A stretch of 64,000 bases of DNA from GCA-2720865 sp047630275 (GCA_047630275.1 JBLHVN010000001.1:806001-870000); one strand, 5' to 3'. Numbered from the stretch's first letter, positions 17,280 through 25,134 are shown. Numbers and translations: made by a program. The notes: generated by a model from the sequence alone, not told the origin.

Positions 17280-17393
17280 GGAATATCCCACTAACTACGC
17301 ATATTCCTTGCGGCTGTCCATTTGAAAAGGTGGGTGAAGCTAAAGAAAAGCTTCGTAAAGACCGAATATTACTTAGGTAATAGGGAGTAATAT
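17280..17393 (+). promoter_or_regulatory. Highly structured 5' leader upstream of the FHA gene
   Basis: Four local stems fill the 118 bases before the FHA gene: GGAATAT (17280) with ATATTCC (17301); CCATTT-GAAA-AGGTGG with a GNRA tetraloop; GAAGCT-N7-AGCTTC; ATTAC-TTAG-GTAAT. A GGGAG ribosome site and the GTG start follow directly. It matches no riboswitch class I can recall base for base. It could be a structured leader RNA or regulatory element. Confidence 0.35.
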
Positions 17394-18452
17394 GTGAAGA
17401 ATAATGACTTTTTCTTGTTCAATTTAAATCATATGGAAAAGATAGAACTGTTCGATAATATAGTCTTTGGAAGAGATGAAGGCTCGGACATTTTAGTAGA
17501 TGATGTTGAAGTTAGCGGCTCTCACTTTAAGATCCAAATTATAGATTACGAGGTTTATATAATTGACCTCGGTTCATCAAATAAAACATTCTTAAATGAT
17601 ATTGCTCTTATCCCTGGTGAAAAATTTAAGCTGAATGCAAAAGATATAGTAAGAATTGGGTCTGAAGAATTCTCCTATTCAAGCTCTGCGGTTAAGAAGC
17701 TTAACCTTCCTGAGATGAGTAAGTCTCTTGAGCTGGCAAGATTTGACCAAGAGAGCGATCCAACATTGAGGATTGAGAGGATCGAAAATGAAGAAGTTTA
17801 CGAAGAAGGGGATTCTTTGCCTAAAGTTGAAATCCTAAGACCAAGAGAAAAGGCGGAGACCGGACTCAAGGCCCTAAGAAACTCTAAGAAGTATATTGAA
17901 GAACTTGAAGAAGTGAACAAAGATATCTGTGAAAAGATTGAAGGTCTAAAAAAGATGAGGCGTAGGAAGATTGAAGTTGGTGCAAAGATGGACCAAATGA
18001 AGAAGATTCTTGCTAACTCTGAATATAAAACCGCAAAGGATTTTGAAAATGAGCTTCGTATTCATAGAGGAACTGTAGAAGGTTTTAAATTAAAGATTAA
18101 AAGAGAAGAAAAAGAGATAGAGCGGGCTAAAGAAGCCATTCAAAAAGCAGAGCAAGAGATCGCTCAGGCAAAGTTTAATATATCATCCTTAAACGGAGAG
18201 TCTCAAGTTTCAAAGGATAGTTTTGATAGTGTAAAAAATGAATATGAAATATTTCAAAATAAAAGTGTTTTTGAAAATGAATTCGAAACCTTAAAAGAAA
18301 CAATAAAGAAATATGAAAGCTTGGACCTCGAAACAAAATTAGTTGAAGTCGGAAAAGAGATTAAATTAAAGACTGCTCAATTAAAAGATATGCAAAATCA
18401 ATATGGAGCGAAGCTTAATTCTGAAATAAAAAAGAAAGCTGCTTCTGAATAA
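17394..18452 (+). CDS. FHA-domain protein with long coiled coil
   Basis: 352 residues. Residues 20-95 form a forkhead-associated domain: F-G-R-D-E-G-S-D-I, then S-G-S-H-F-K-I and D-L-G-S-S-N-K-T-F-L-N-D supply the conserved G-R, S-x-x-H and N residues that bind phosphothreonine. Residues 150-350 are continuous coiled coil (E-x-x-x-K heptads). Such proteins act as scaffolds read by Ser/Thr kinases. The start is GTG with GGGAG six bases upstream. Its stop codon directly abuts the dtd start (TAAATG), so the two are co-transcribed. Confidence 0.8.
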   Translation: MKNNDFFLFNLNHMEKIELFDNIVFGRDEGSDILVDDVEVSGSHFKIQIIDYEVYIIDLGSSNKTFLNDIALIPGEKFKLNAKDIVRIGSEEFSYSSSAVKKLNLPEMSKSLELARFDQESDPTLRIERIENEEVYEEGDSLPKVEILRPREKAETGLKALRNSKKYIEELEEVNKDICEKIEGLKKMRRRKIEVGAKMDQMKKILANSEYKTAKDFENELRIHRGTVEGFKLKIKREEKEIERAKEAIQKAEQEIAQAKFNISSLNGESQVSKDSFDSVKNEYEIFQNKSVFENEFETLKETIKKYESLDLETKLVEVGKEIKLKTAQLKDMQNQYGAKLNSEIKKKAASE

Positions 18453-18890
18453 ATGAAAGTCGTTCTACAAAGATCTCTTCATTCAAAAGTCTTAGTTGAT
18501 GAAACAAGTGTGGGAGAGATTGATTCTGGGCTTGTTCTTTTTGTTTGTTGTGAAAAGAATGATACTGAAGCAATTGTTCTAAAGGCAGCTGAAAAGATCA
18601 AGAAATTGAGAATCTTCACAGATCCTGAAACAGGGAAAATGAACTTTGATATCAATCAGGCAAAAGGAAGCTATCTGGTTGTAAGCCAATTCACTTTGTC
18701 TTGGGAAGGAACTAAAGGCAATAGACCTAGTTTTGATAACTCTATGGACCCTGAGCCTGCTGAAGAGCTGTTTAATAAATTCTGCGACTGTCTCTCGAGG
18801 ACAGCGAAGGTTAATACCGGTCAATTTGGAGCTAGCATGAAGGTTTGTATCGAAAATGATGGACCTGTTACTTTTTCCTTTTCTTTTTAA
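18453..18890 (+). CDS. dtd: D-aminoacyl-tRNA deacylase
   Basis: 145 residues, full length for the family. S-Q-F-T-L near residue 79 and N-D-G-P-V-T-F near the C-terminus (the Gly-cisPro motif) are the two active-site signatures. The enzyme hydrolyses D-amino acids, and glycine mischarged on tRNA-Ala, in the cytoplasm. It follows the FHA gene with no gap. The last 23 bases overlap a convergent gene on the minus strand, so the repeated Ser-Phe end faces a Lys/Arg-rich tail. Confidence 0.93.
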   Translation: MKVVLQRSLHSKVLVDETSVGEIDSGLVLFVCCEKNDTEAIVLKAAEKIKKLRIFTDPETGKMNFDINQAKGSYLVVSQFTLSWEGTKGNRPSFDNSMDPEPAEELFNKFCDCLSRTAKVNTGQFGASMKVCIENDGPVTFSFSF

Positions 18891-19239
18891 CGTATTTCTT
18901 AAGACAAGCTGATTTACAATAGGGAAGGCTTTTATACTTAGAAAGCTTTATCCCTTCTTTGTTGGCCCTCATATCATTATAGTCAAAGTCCCCTGGTCCT
19001 ATAATATCCCAAAACTCTTTGAGGTAACCAATAAGGGCAGCTTCTTCTCTAGGACATTTGACCGCTAGATAACAAGACATTGTACAATGCATGCTTTTAT
19101 CATTAGGAAGTTTTTCAATTTCTTTTTTATAGTAAAAAGCGTAGTAGCTAGCGCAGAAAATCTTTTGCTCGGCAGCTTGCACGGTAAAACTTAAAATAAA
19201 TAGACTAGCGGCTAGTAACCATATTTTTTTAGAGATCAT
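18868..19239 (-). CDS. Small secreted cysteine-rich protein
   Basis: 123 residues from ATG 19239 (GGAAG four bases upstream), which begins a clean signal peptide cut near V-Q-A-A. The mature part has seven Cys, in patterns H-C-T-M-S-C-Y-L-A-V-K-C-P and Y-C-K-S-A-C, around a G-Y-L-K-E-F-W-D / D-F-D-Y-N-D-M-R-A-N segment. The tail is very basic. The H-C-x3-C...K-E-x2-D...A-N pattern faintly recalls C-terminal modules of some polymorphic toxins, but I cannot name the family. Its start overlaps the stop of the upstream YiiX-like gene by 11 bases, so they are co-translated. Confidence 0.6.
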   Translation of the reverse strand: MISKKIWLLAASLFILSFTVQAAEQKIFCASYYAFYYKKEIEKLPNDKSMHCTMSCYLAVKCPREEAALIGYLKEFWDIIGPGDFDYNDMRANKEGIKLSKYKSLPYCKSACLKKYVKKKRKK

Positions 19240-20833
19240 TTTCTTCCAAGTGGTTTGTTGGTTCATTATAGTCAAATGATTTATAATAAGACCAGCAGCT
19301 ACTCTTAAATCTTATGCCGCCACGACGGTTTGATCGGTATTTCTCTCGTTTACACTTTCTAAATTTTTTCTCAAAACCTTGTGATGAATTCTTTTTCTTA
19401 CGAAACCCAACTAGGCTTGAAAACTTTTGTTCACTTTCAAAGGCATAGCCAGACTCTGATCCCTTAAGGTAAGCGACGAGTTCAATTGGTGAATTATTAA
19501 AATACACAAGACTTGCAATATTATCAGGCTGAAGTGTATGCCTTCCGATAACTTTAGTTGTTGGCCAATTTACTGGGCCATAAGAAAGAGATATTATCTC
19601 TGTGCAGGTGATAGTATTGGCCGTCATTGCATCAAAGCTATAGTCATACTTCTTTCCGATCTGACTAAAAAGCCCTTCAAAAACCTGTGCATACTCTAGT
19701 TCTCTATATTGAGCAACTTGCTTATGTCTGATGACGGCAACAGCATCAAGGTTCATCCAGTTGTCTAATTTATCCCAAACTAGTCCCCATCTTCTAACTT
19801 CATAGATTGAATAGCCTTCTTTAATCTTTTCTTGAAAAGGTAGGATTACGGGATGGTTCCACATTCCTATTTCTCTAAGTTGTTCTTCGTTTCCAAGCCA
19901 AACGGCTATATGTCCCCAATGACCTGGAATAGTATAATCAGTTAGTTTAAAACTCTTCTTTTCAAGTAGGAGGTCTAGTGGCTTTAGCTTTTTTAAAAGC
20001 TCACTCTGAGCTTTTGTATTCTTATAAAGCCTTCCTTCTCTCCATTCGACAGGTCCTACTAGTGCTCCAAATCCTGCAGATAATCCACTTGTTAGAGTTC
20101 CTGTTGTGTTGGCAAAACCATCAGAGAAAGAGATACCAAAAGATTTAAACTTATAGAATTCTTTAACAGACTCTTCTAAGTCTACCTTTTTATAAAAGTT
20201 TGTTGATTGAAGTTGAGATCTAAGAGAGAAGTTCTTATTTAAGTGAATATTTAGGATAAAACTTTCAGTAAATTTCTCAAGTCTCTGAACACTTTCTTTG
20301 TTTAAGATCTTTTTCGTAATCGATTCTATATCTTTGATACTTGAATCTTGGTCTAATGATTGGTCCTTTAAAACTCTTCTTAAAGAAGTACTCTTATAAA
20401 AAAGATCATAAGTTTGTTTATAGTTTTGAAGGAGGTTAATTGAGCTGATAAGCCAGACAATCTCTTTATTACTACCTTTGAAATCCCCAGTTGGAGAGAA
20501 AGCACTAAGTTTTGTGTGTAGTCTTTCTGCAAGTGTTAAATAAGCTCCGGCAGAGATTTTTAAGATACTTAATTGGTAACCATTTAATGGTTTATCTTTT
20601 TGGAGTTCATTTAATAATTGGTGAGCATAATTATTATTGAAGTTATGAATCTTATTAAACCTGCTGTTTAAGCTCATCTTTTTTGCTGAGTCTCCTGAAT
20701 CAGTCTCATCAAGAAGGCTTTCGATCTTTTCTTCAAAATAGATCAAGTCTTTGATGGTTACTTCTTCAGCAAAAGCTTGGAAAGAGATAAGAGTGGCAAG
20801 GGCCAATAGGGTCGATTTAATAAGATTTTTCAT
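19229..20833 (-). CDS. Secreted YiiX/YaeF-like permuted papain-fold protein (paralogue A)
   Basis: 534 residues from ATG 20833 with a signal peptide ending Q-A-F-A-E. Residues 30-230 are helical and unknown. The C-terminal half has the permuted NlpC/P60 (YiiX, peptidase C92-like) core: I-P-G-H-W-G-H-I-A-V-W-L-G with His308, and I-T-C-T-E-I-I-S-L-S-Y-G with Cys410. The family includes enzymes acting on lipid or peptide amide/thioester bonds. A basic Cys-containing tail follows. A close paralogue lies at 54107-55855, and both carry the same element upstream. It precedes the Cys-rich small gene in one operon. Confidence 0.72.
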   Translation of the reverse strand: MKNLIKSTLLALATLISFQAFAEEVTIKDLIYFEEKIESLLDETDSGDSAKKMSLNSRFNKIHNFNNNYAHQLLNELQKDKPLNGYQLSILKISAGAYLTLAERLHTKLSAFSPTGDFKGSNKEIVWLISSINLLQNYKQTYDLFYKSTSLRRVLKDQSLDQDSSIKDIESITKKILNKESVQRLEKFTESFILNIHLNKNFSLRSQLQSTNFYKKVDLEESVKEFYKFKSFGISFSDGFANTTGTLTSGLSAGFGALVGPVEWREGRLYKNTKAQSELLKKLKPLDLLLEKKSFKLTDYTIPGHWGHIAVWLGNEEQLREIGMWNHPVILPFQEKIKEGYSIYEVRRWGLVWDKLDNWMNLDAVAVIRHKQVAQYRELEYAQVFEGLFSQIGKKYDYSFDAMTANTITCTEIISLSYGPVNWPTTKVIGRHTLQPDNIASLVYFNNSPIELVAYLKGSESGYAFESEQKFSSLVGFRKKKNSSQGFEKKFRKCKREKYRSNRRGGIRFKSSCWSYYKSFDYNEPTNHLEENDL

Positions 20834-20843
20834 AGGCTTATAG

Positions 20844-20880
20844 TACCTTTCAAGCATACGCCAAACAATGCACCGTGTAA
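20844..20880 (-). promoter_or_regulatory. Bipartite element shared with paralogue B, next to a putative promoter
   Basis: On the minus strand TTACACGGTGCATTGT is followed 14 bases later by AAAGGTA. The same two boxes with the same spacing precede the paralogue at 55855. A sigma-70-like promoter lies just upstream here: TTTACA (20902-20907), 17 bases, TATCTT (20879-20884). The element would therefore sit at the very start of the transcript. It may be an operator or a 5' leader element. Confidence 0.5.
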
Positions 20881-20916
20881 GATATTCAATAGTAAAGTCT
20901 GTGTAAAAACAGTAAC

Positions 20917-21252
20917 CTACGCCCAGGATGGAGTTAGGCTTTTGCTATTTCTAAGCTCCCAATGATCTAGAATCTCATCTAAGAGCCCCTCATCAAGAAG
21001 GATGATCTCTAGGTCTTCCATTTGTTCATCTTCTTGGACCGGAAGCTGGACCCCCGGGATAAAGTGAAGGCAACTTTCGCTATTGGCCTTACTTGTTATT
21101 TCAAGAGAATAAAAGGCCATTTCCCCTGACTCGAGGAGGTCTCTATCTTCATCTGTCAGAATACACCAGCGCTCAATAGGGCAATGCAATGGATCAGCTT
21201 CCAAAGTGATGGTGAATTCATAATCTTTATAATCTAACTTGAATGCGCTCAT
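20917..21252 (-). CDS. Hypothetical small acidic protein
   Basis: 111 residues from ATG 21252 (an open frame extends to 21315 without a ribosome site). The composition is strongly acidic, with D-E-D and E-D-E-Q-M-E-D-L-E clusters. P-L-H-C-P-I-E-R-W-C-I-L and S-C-L-H-F-I-P-G give three Cys and two His that could bind a metal. No signal peptide. It is divergent from rarD. I do not recognise a family; the real start is uncertain because the ribosome site is weak. Confidence 0.5.
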   Translation of the reverse strand: MSAFKLDYKDYEFTITLEADPLHCPIERWCILTDEDRDLLESGEMAFYSLEITSKANSESCLHFIPGVQLPVQEDEQMEDLEIILLDEGLLDEILDHWELRNSKSLTPSWA

Positions 21253-21302
21253 ATAATTCTCTAAGGTGGTTTTAGCATAAATATTCTGGCGGTAATAGAA
21301 GT

Positions 21303-22208
21303 ATGTATAATTCACCCTTGGTCAAAAGTATCCTTCCTGCAGCCACTGGAATATTGGCCTTTGTCATTTGGGGCTTGGCCCCCATCTATTGGAAACAGAT
21401 CTCTCAGATTTCTCCGCTAGAGCTCTTAGGGCATAGGATACTTTGGGGTTGCCTCTGCCTCTTTCTATTGATGATGTTAAAGGAAGGAAAGTCTGTCTTT
21501 GTCGAGCTTAAAGAAAAAGGAAGCGCCATCCTCTTTCTCTCTAGCGCTTTGATCTTTGCCAACTGGTACCTCTTTGTTTGGGCAGTTAATAATGATCATA
21601 TCCTAGATGCTAGCCTTGGTTACTATCTTACTCCTCTTATCAATGTCCTCTCTGGTTACTTCTTGTTAAAGGAGTCCATGGGTCCTGGAAAGATCATCGC
21701 TGTTATCTTAGCCTTTATGGGGGTGGGATACTTATTTATTTCAAACTCCGGAAGTCCTTGGATATCTCTTCTACTCTCGGGGACATTTTCTCTTTATGGC
21801 TTCTTAAAGAAGAAATCTAACCTAACCGCTGAATCTGCCCTGCTCTTTGAAATGCTGGTTTGGACACTTCCGGTTTTAGGATACTTTGTTTATTTAGGAA
21901 GGATAAATCAGTTAGTCTTCTTACAACTAAGCCCTAGCACAAGCTTCTATGTCTTTTGCGCTGGAGCAGTCACCATCACGCCTCTATGGCTTTTTAACAC
22001 GGCAGTTAAGAAGCTAGACCTTGGAACAATAGGTTTTTTACAGTTTCTGGCTCCTAGCCTACAATTAGTTGTAGGCGTCTATTTGTTTAAAGAGTCTTTT
22101 GAAACAGAAAGGCTTATTTCATTTGGACTTATTTGGGTAGGGATTATTATTTATTCAATCGAGAGCTACTCTATGAGAAAAAGGCAATATGAACCAAAGA
22201 TTCTTTGA
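21303..22208 (+). CDS. rarD: RarD/EamA-type transporter
   Basis: 301 residues with ten hydrophobic segments, the EamA (DMT superfamily) double five-helix repeat. The RarD features are F-V-I-W-G-L-A-P-I-Y-W-K near residue 20, L-L-G-H-R-I-L-W and W-A-V-N-N-D-H-I-L-D-A-S-L-G-Y-Y-L-T-P-L. RarD was named in Pseudomonas for chloramphenicol sensitivity; its natural cargo is not known and metabolite export is likely. It overlaps the next gene by 20 bases. Confidence 0.87.
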   Translation: MYNSPLVKSILPAATGILAFVIWGLAPIYWKQISQISPLELLGHRILWGCLCLFLLMMLKEGKSVFVELKEKGSAILFLSSALIFANWYLFVWAVNNDHILDASLGYYLTPLINVLSGYFLLKESMGPGKIIAVILAFMGVGYLFISNSGSPWISLLLSGTFSLYGFLKKKSNLTAESALLFEMLVWTLPVLGYFVYLGRINQLVFLQLSPSTSFYVFCAGAVTITPLWLFNTAVKKLDLGTIGFLQFLAPSLQLVVGVYLFKESFETERLISFGLIWVGIIIYSIESYSMRKRQYEPKIL

Positions 22209-22836
22209 AGATGATATTAAGCTCAGTGACATTAAATTTTCTTCTATCGAAGAAGAGAAAGACTTTTGCCGCCAGTTAGGGGAGCGCTTCTCACTCTTTG
22301 AATCGAGTCCAGAAAAAGCACCTTCCTGGCTTTTAAAGAAAGAGCTTGAAGATCATGTAGTCTTTTATCCAGGAACCTTTAACCCCTGGCACCTAGGTCA
22401 CCGCGCTTGCTTAGAGCTATGCCCAGTCAAGAGTATCGTAGTTGTTCCAGATTTTAATCCTTGGAAAACTGATCAAGCTAGAGTTGGTCCCTGGCAAAAG
22501 CTAAAAGATCTTTGTGAAACTTTAGAGCAGACTGAATTTAGTATCTATCCGGGGTTCTTAAGCTTAGAGAAAGGGAATCCTACAGTTGATTGGTTTCCAA
22601 AATTAACTTGCAAGAAGAAGAGCCTCCTTATTGGAGATGATAGCTTTTTAAATCTTCATAAGTGGAAAGATGTTGATGAACTGGTAAAGCATATAACAAC
22701 TCTCTTCGTTGTTCCTCGAGGGGAGAGAGAAGTAGAGCTTGAGGCCCAAGCCTTGAGGTTCCCTGATCTTCATATTGTCTTCTTGGGGAATCATGAGTTT
22801 GAGGAAGTTTCCTCTAGTGAGCTTCGGGGCAAATAA
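22189..22836 (+). CDS. NadD-like nucleotidyltransferase
   Basis: 215 residues. After about 50 residues of helical extension, Y-P-G-T-F-N-P-W-H-L-G-H carries the H-x-G-H motif of the cytidylyltransferase-like superfamily. L-L-I-G-D-D-S-F near residue 145 and V-S-S-S-E-L-R at the end match the NadD pattern. It may adenylate nicotinate mononucleotide, but the unusual N-terminus and NPW in place of DPV leave the substrate open. It starts inside rarD (20-base overlap), so translation is probably coupled. Confidence 0.65.
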   Translation: MNQRFFEDDIKLSDIKFSSIEEEKDFCRQLGERFSLFESSPEKAPSWLLKKELEDHVVFYPGTFNPWHLGHRACLELCPVKSIVVVPDFNPWKTDQARVGPWQKLKDLCETLEQTEFSIYPGFLSLEKGNPTVDWFPKLTCKKKSLLIGDDSFLNLHKWKDVDELVKHITTLFVVPRGEREVELEAQALRFPDLHIVFLGNHEFEEVSSSELRGK

Positions 22837-22838
22837 AA

Positions 22839-22858
22839 AAGGCTCCTTTCGGAGCCTT
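22839..22858 (-). terminator. Terminator, strongest on the minus strand (rpsD), likely bidirectional
   Basis: AAGGCTCC-TTTC-GGAGCCTT, an 8-bp perfect stem with a four-base loop, stands 2 bases after the stop of the NadD-like gene. On the minus strand the stem runs into TTTTTTATTT, a good U-tract, so it terminates the rpsD transcript. On the plus strand the T-run is poor. Confidence 0.8.
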
Positions 22859-22902
22859 CTCATTAAATAATTATTTCTTTGTGCGAAAAATCCTTCCTTG
22901 CT

Positions 22903-22985
22903 GTGCAGGCGCTTACGCTTCTGCACATCAACAAGGTAGTTAAGCGCCATCAAATTGCTTTCGCAATTTACTGCGCTACTTAACT
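22903..22985 (-). repeat. Series of nested hairpins spanning the rpsD stop and 3' UTR
   Basis: GTGCAG (22903) pairs with CTGCAC (22921). AAATTGC-TTTC-GCAATTT (22952-22969) forms a tight stem inside a larger pairing of AGTTAAG (22938) with CTTAACT (22979). The outer stem includes the rpsD stop codon. There is no U-tract until the terminator 45 bases further on. Confidence 0.45.
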
Positions 22986-23605
22986 TTCCAGTAGTATTCA
23001 GTCACTAGCTGACCTTGATACTCAAAAGGAATATCAGTTGGAAGAGGAAGCTCTACCATAGTCGCTGTTTTCTTATCTGTTCCTTCTACTTTGTAGTTTG
23101 CTGGAACAGCTGGAAGACGTGGAGTTGTCTGCGCATGCTTATAAGCTTGGTTGTTATAACCTTTTTCAGAAAGAGAGATAACATCACCCTTTTGAACAAT
23201 GTAGCTAGACTTGTCGACTTTCTTACCGTTAATTCTGATTTGCCCGTGAGCAACCATTTGAGAAGCGGCTGGAATCGATGGAGCCCAGTTAAGTCTAAAG
23301 ATCACGTTGTTAAGACGAGACTCAAGACCGATGATTAGTGTTTCCATCCAAGCTCTGTCTTTAACTCTTTTAGACGCTTTCACGTATCTAACAAGTTGCT
23401 TTTCACGGATACCATAATGGAAAGTAAGCTTTTGCTTTTCTTTCAAACGGATCGCGTATTCAGAGATTTTCTTTCTTGCGTTTCCATGAACACCAGGACC
23501 ATAAGGACGACGTTCAAGGGCACCAGCTTTTCCAAGACCTGGAAGTTCGATGCCAAGGGCTCGTTGCATTTTGAATTTGCTACGGCCAGTAGTTGATTTT
23601 GCCAT
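22976..23605 (-). CDS. rpsD: 30S ribosomal protein S4
   Basis: 209 residues. Y-G-P-G-V-H-G near residue 35, L-E-S-R-L-N-N-V-I-F-R-L near 95 and V-A-H-G-Q-I-R-I-N-G-K-K-V-D-K-S-S-Y near 120 (S4 RNA-binding domain) identify S4, a primary 16S rRNA binder. The N-terminus lacks the zinc-binding cysteines found in some S4 proteins. The gene stands alone with its own promoter and terminator rather than next to rpsM, rpsK and rpoA. A GGAG ribosome site precedes the ATG. Confidence 0.95.
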   Translation of the reverse strand: MAKSTTGRSKFKMQRALGIELPGLGKAGALERRPYGPGVHGNARKKISEYAIRLKEKQKLTFHYGIREKQLVRYVKASKRVKDRAWMETLIIGLESRLNNVIFRLNWAPSIPAASQMVAHGQIRINGKKVDKSSYIVQKGDVISLSEKGYNNQAYKHAQTTPRLPAVPANYKVEGTDKKTATMVELPLPTDIPFEYQGQLVTEYYWKVK

Positions 23606-23667
23606 TTGTTACTCCAACTAAATTGACTCTGCGTTAAATTAATAACTAGTTAAAATTATAAGGTGTA

Positions 23668-23696
23668 TATCTACCCATAGGGGCCCTAAGTGTCAA
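23668..23696 (-). promoter_or_regulatory. Sigma-70-type promoter for rpsD
   Basis: On the minus strand a perfect TTGACA (23691-23696) is followed after exactly 17 bases by TAGATA (23668-23673). Transcription would begin near 23661, giving a leader of about 55 bases before the rpsD ATG at 23605. Confidence 0.75.
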
Positions 23697-23762
23697 TAAG
23701 ACTAAGGCATATCTAATAAGGGCCTCAAAGGGAAAAATCTGAATCATTCTAAGGAGATAGCC

Positions 23763-24680
23763 TTATTTCTTTAAAGACTCTTCAACAAAGTTTTTATAGA
23801 TTTTATGCAGGATCTTAGTCTGGGGCCCCGGAACTCCGCTCCCTATTGGGGAATCATCGACAGAGATGATGGGGACAATCTCTTTTGTAGAGCTGGTTAA
23901 AAAGCATTCATCAGCTGCTTTTAATCTTTCGGGGCTAATATTTTCTTCACTGACAATAAGGTTATTCTTTGAAGCGATCAAGAGGAGGGTCTTTCTTGTA
24001 ATACCACCAAGAAGGCCAGCATCTAAGGGTGGAGTGATAAACTTTTTATCTTCAACGATCCAAATATTACTAGTAGTTCCTTCGGTTATGTTGCCCTTGT
24101 AATTTAGCATGATGGCGTCGAAGGCCTTTTTTTCTTTTGCTTCAGCCATGGCCAAAACATTATTGAGGTAGTTTCCTGATTTTACTCCTGGGTCCATTGA
24201 GCGCTTTGAGTTTCTTAAAACATCAGTAATGATCATGCTCACCCCTTTTTCATACCAGTATGTTGGATATTCAGGGAGGTTTCTTGCAATGATGACTAAG
24301 TTATTTTTTGTAGCGGCACTTGGGTCTAGGTTTATTTCACCAGCGCCTCTTGTCACAATTATTCTAATGTACTGGCGATCACCTTCAAGCTTTTCAATAA
24401 CTCGATAAATATCTTTGATAAGCTCTTCTCTTGTAAAACTAAATTCCATATGAATGGACCTAGCTGACCTATAGAGCCTGTCGAGGTGTTCGTCTAAAAG
24501 GAATGGGATCTTGTTATATGTTAAGGTTACTTCATAAACAGAATCTCCATAAAGAAAGCCTCTATCGAAAACTGAAATGGCGGCCTTTGAATCTATTTGA
24601 CCATTAATTGAGACGACTTCTTTAATCGGTAACTCCTGTATAACCCTTAGGAAGAAAGTTCCAAGCTTCTTCGTAAACAT
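23763..24680 (-). CDS. Class IV PLP-dependent aminotransferase (D-amino-acid/branched-chain type)
   Basis: 305 residues if read from the first standard start (ATG 24680). V-F-D-R-G-F-L-Y-G-D-S-V-Y-E, the PLP lysine in G-V-K-S-G-N-Y-L-N-N (Lys167 in this numbering) and I-T-E-G-T-T-S-N-I-W are fold-type IV signatures. The group contains D-alanine and branched-chain aminotransferases and aminodeoxychorismate lyase. Relatives normally begin just before the V-S-I-N-G segment, about 18 residues later. There an AGGAG site is followed six bases on by ATT (24626), which overlaps the stop of the upstream rhodanese gene. The true start may be that ATT. Translation is coupled to rhodanese either way. Confidence 0.85.
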   Translation of the reverse strand: MFTKKLGTFFLRVIQELPIKEVVSINGQIDSKAAISVFDRGFLYGDSVYEVTLTYNKIPFLLDEHLDRLYRSARSIHMEFSFTREELIKDIYRVIEKLEGDRQYIRIIVTRGAGEINLDPSAATKNNLVIIARNLPEYPTYWYEKGVSMIITDVLRNSKRSMDPGVKSGNYLNNVLAMAEAKEKKAFDAIMLNYKGNITEGTTSNIWIVEDKKFITPPLDAGLLGGITRKTLLLIASKNNLIVSEENISPERLKAADECFLTSSTKEIVPIISVDDSPIGSGVPGPQTKILHKIYKNFVEESLKK

Positions 24681-25134
24681 GAGCTTTCTTAGTCTCAGTT
24701 CCTTTTGAAGTAAAGGTCAGGCCTCGGTGGGCCCAGCCCAAGAGGCTCTCTTTTAAATTGAATGCATTGATATCTTCTTTAACCAGTCCTTGAACATACT
24801 CACTACTTCGATAGCCGATAGTACAGTAGGCGATTACGGTATAGTTCTTATACTTATCCTTCTCTTTTTCGTACTCAGCTTTTGTGATGGATCCCGGAAG
24901 AATACTGACCTTAGTTTCACGCAACTCTCTCACGTCAACGAGAACAAAGGGCTTTTGATCTTCTTTTAATTTGAGAAACTCTTCAATGCTTAGTTGGGGA
25001 GCTTTTGGGAATTTTGAGGAGATCTGATCGGCCATAACTTCAACAGACTTTCTTTTGTTCTTAGCTGCTGATTGAGGGTCTATACAACTCATTGCAATAA
25101 AGAAGGTGAATAGGTAGGTAAGGAGCTTTTTCAT
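24622..25134 (-). CDS. Rhodanese-domain lipoprotein
   Basis: 170 residues. Signal peptide with lipobox A-M-S-C at Cys17. The rhodanese fold follows: V-L-V-D-V-R-E near residue 68 (CH2A motif) and A-Y-C-T-I-G-Y-R-S near 105, with the sulfur-carrying Cys in the active loop. It is a periplasm-facing sulfurtransferase-like protein. It is the first gene of a pair with the class IV aminotransferase. The substrate is unknown. Confidence 0.85.
   Translation of the reverse strand: MKKLLTYLFTFFIAMSCIDPQSAAKNKRKSVEVMADQISSKFPKAPQLSIEEFLKLKEDQKPFVLVDVRELRETKVSILPGSITKAEYEKEKDKYKNYTVIAYCTIGYRSSEYVQGLVKEDINAFNLKESLLGWAHRGLTFTSKGTETKKAHVYEEAWNFLPKGYTGVTD

Noticed and set aside
17276..17375. Small open frame encoding a Cys-Gly-Cys-Pro peptide before the FHA gene
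   Set aside because: No start codon or ribosome site in that frame; the sequence is better explained by stems.
17280..17393. c-di-GMP (GEMM) riboswitch, suggested by a GAAA tetraloop stem
   Set aside because: The conserved core around the tetraloop stem and its receptor is missing, so I only call it a structured leader.
22648..22953. Minus-strand open frame over the NadD-like gene end
   Set aside because: It runs through the rpsD terminator hairpin and lacks a ribosome site.
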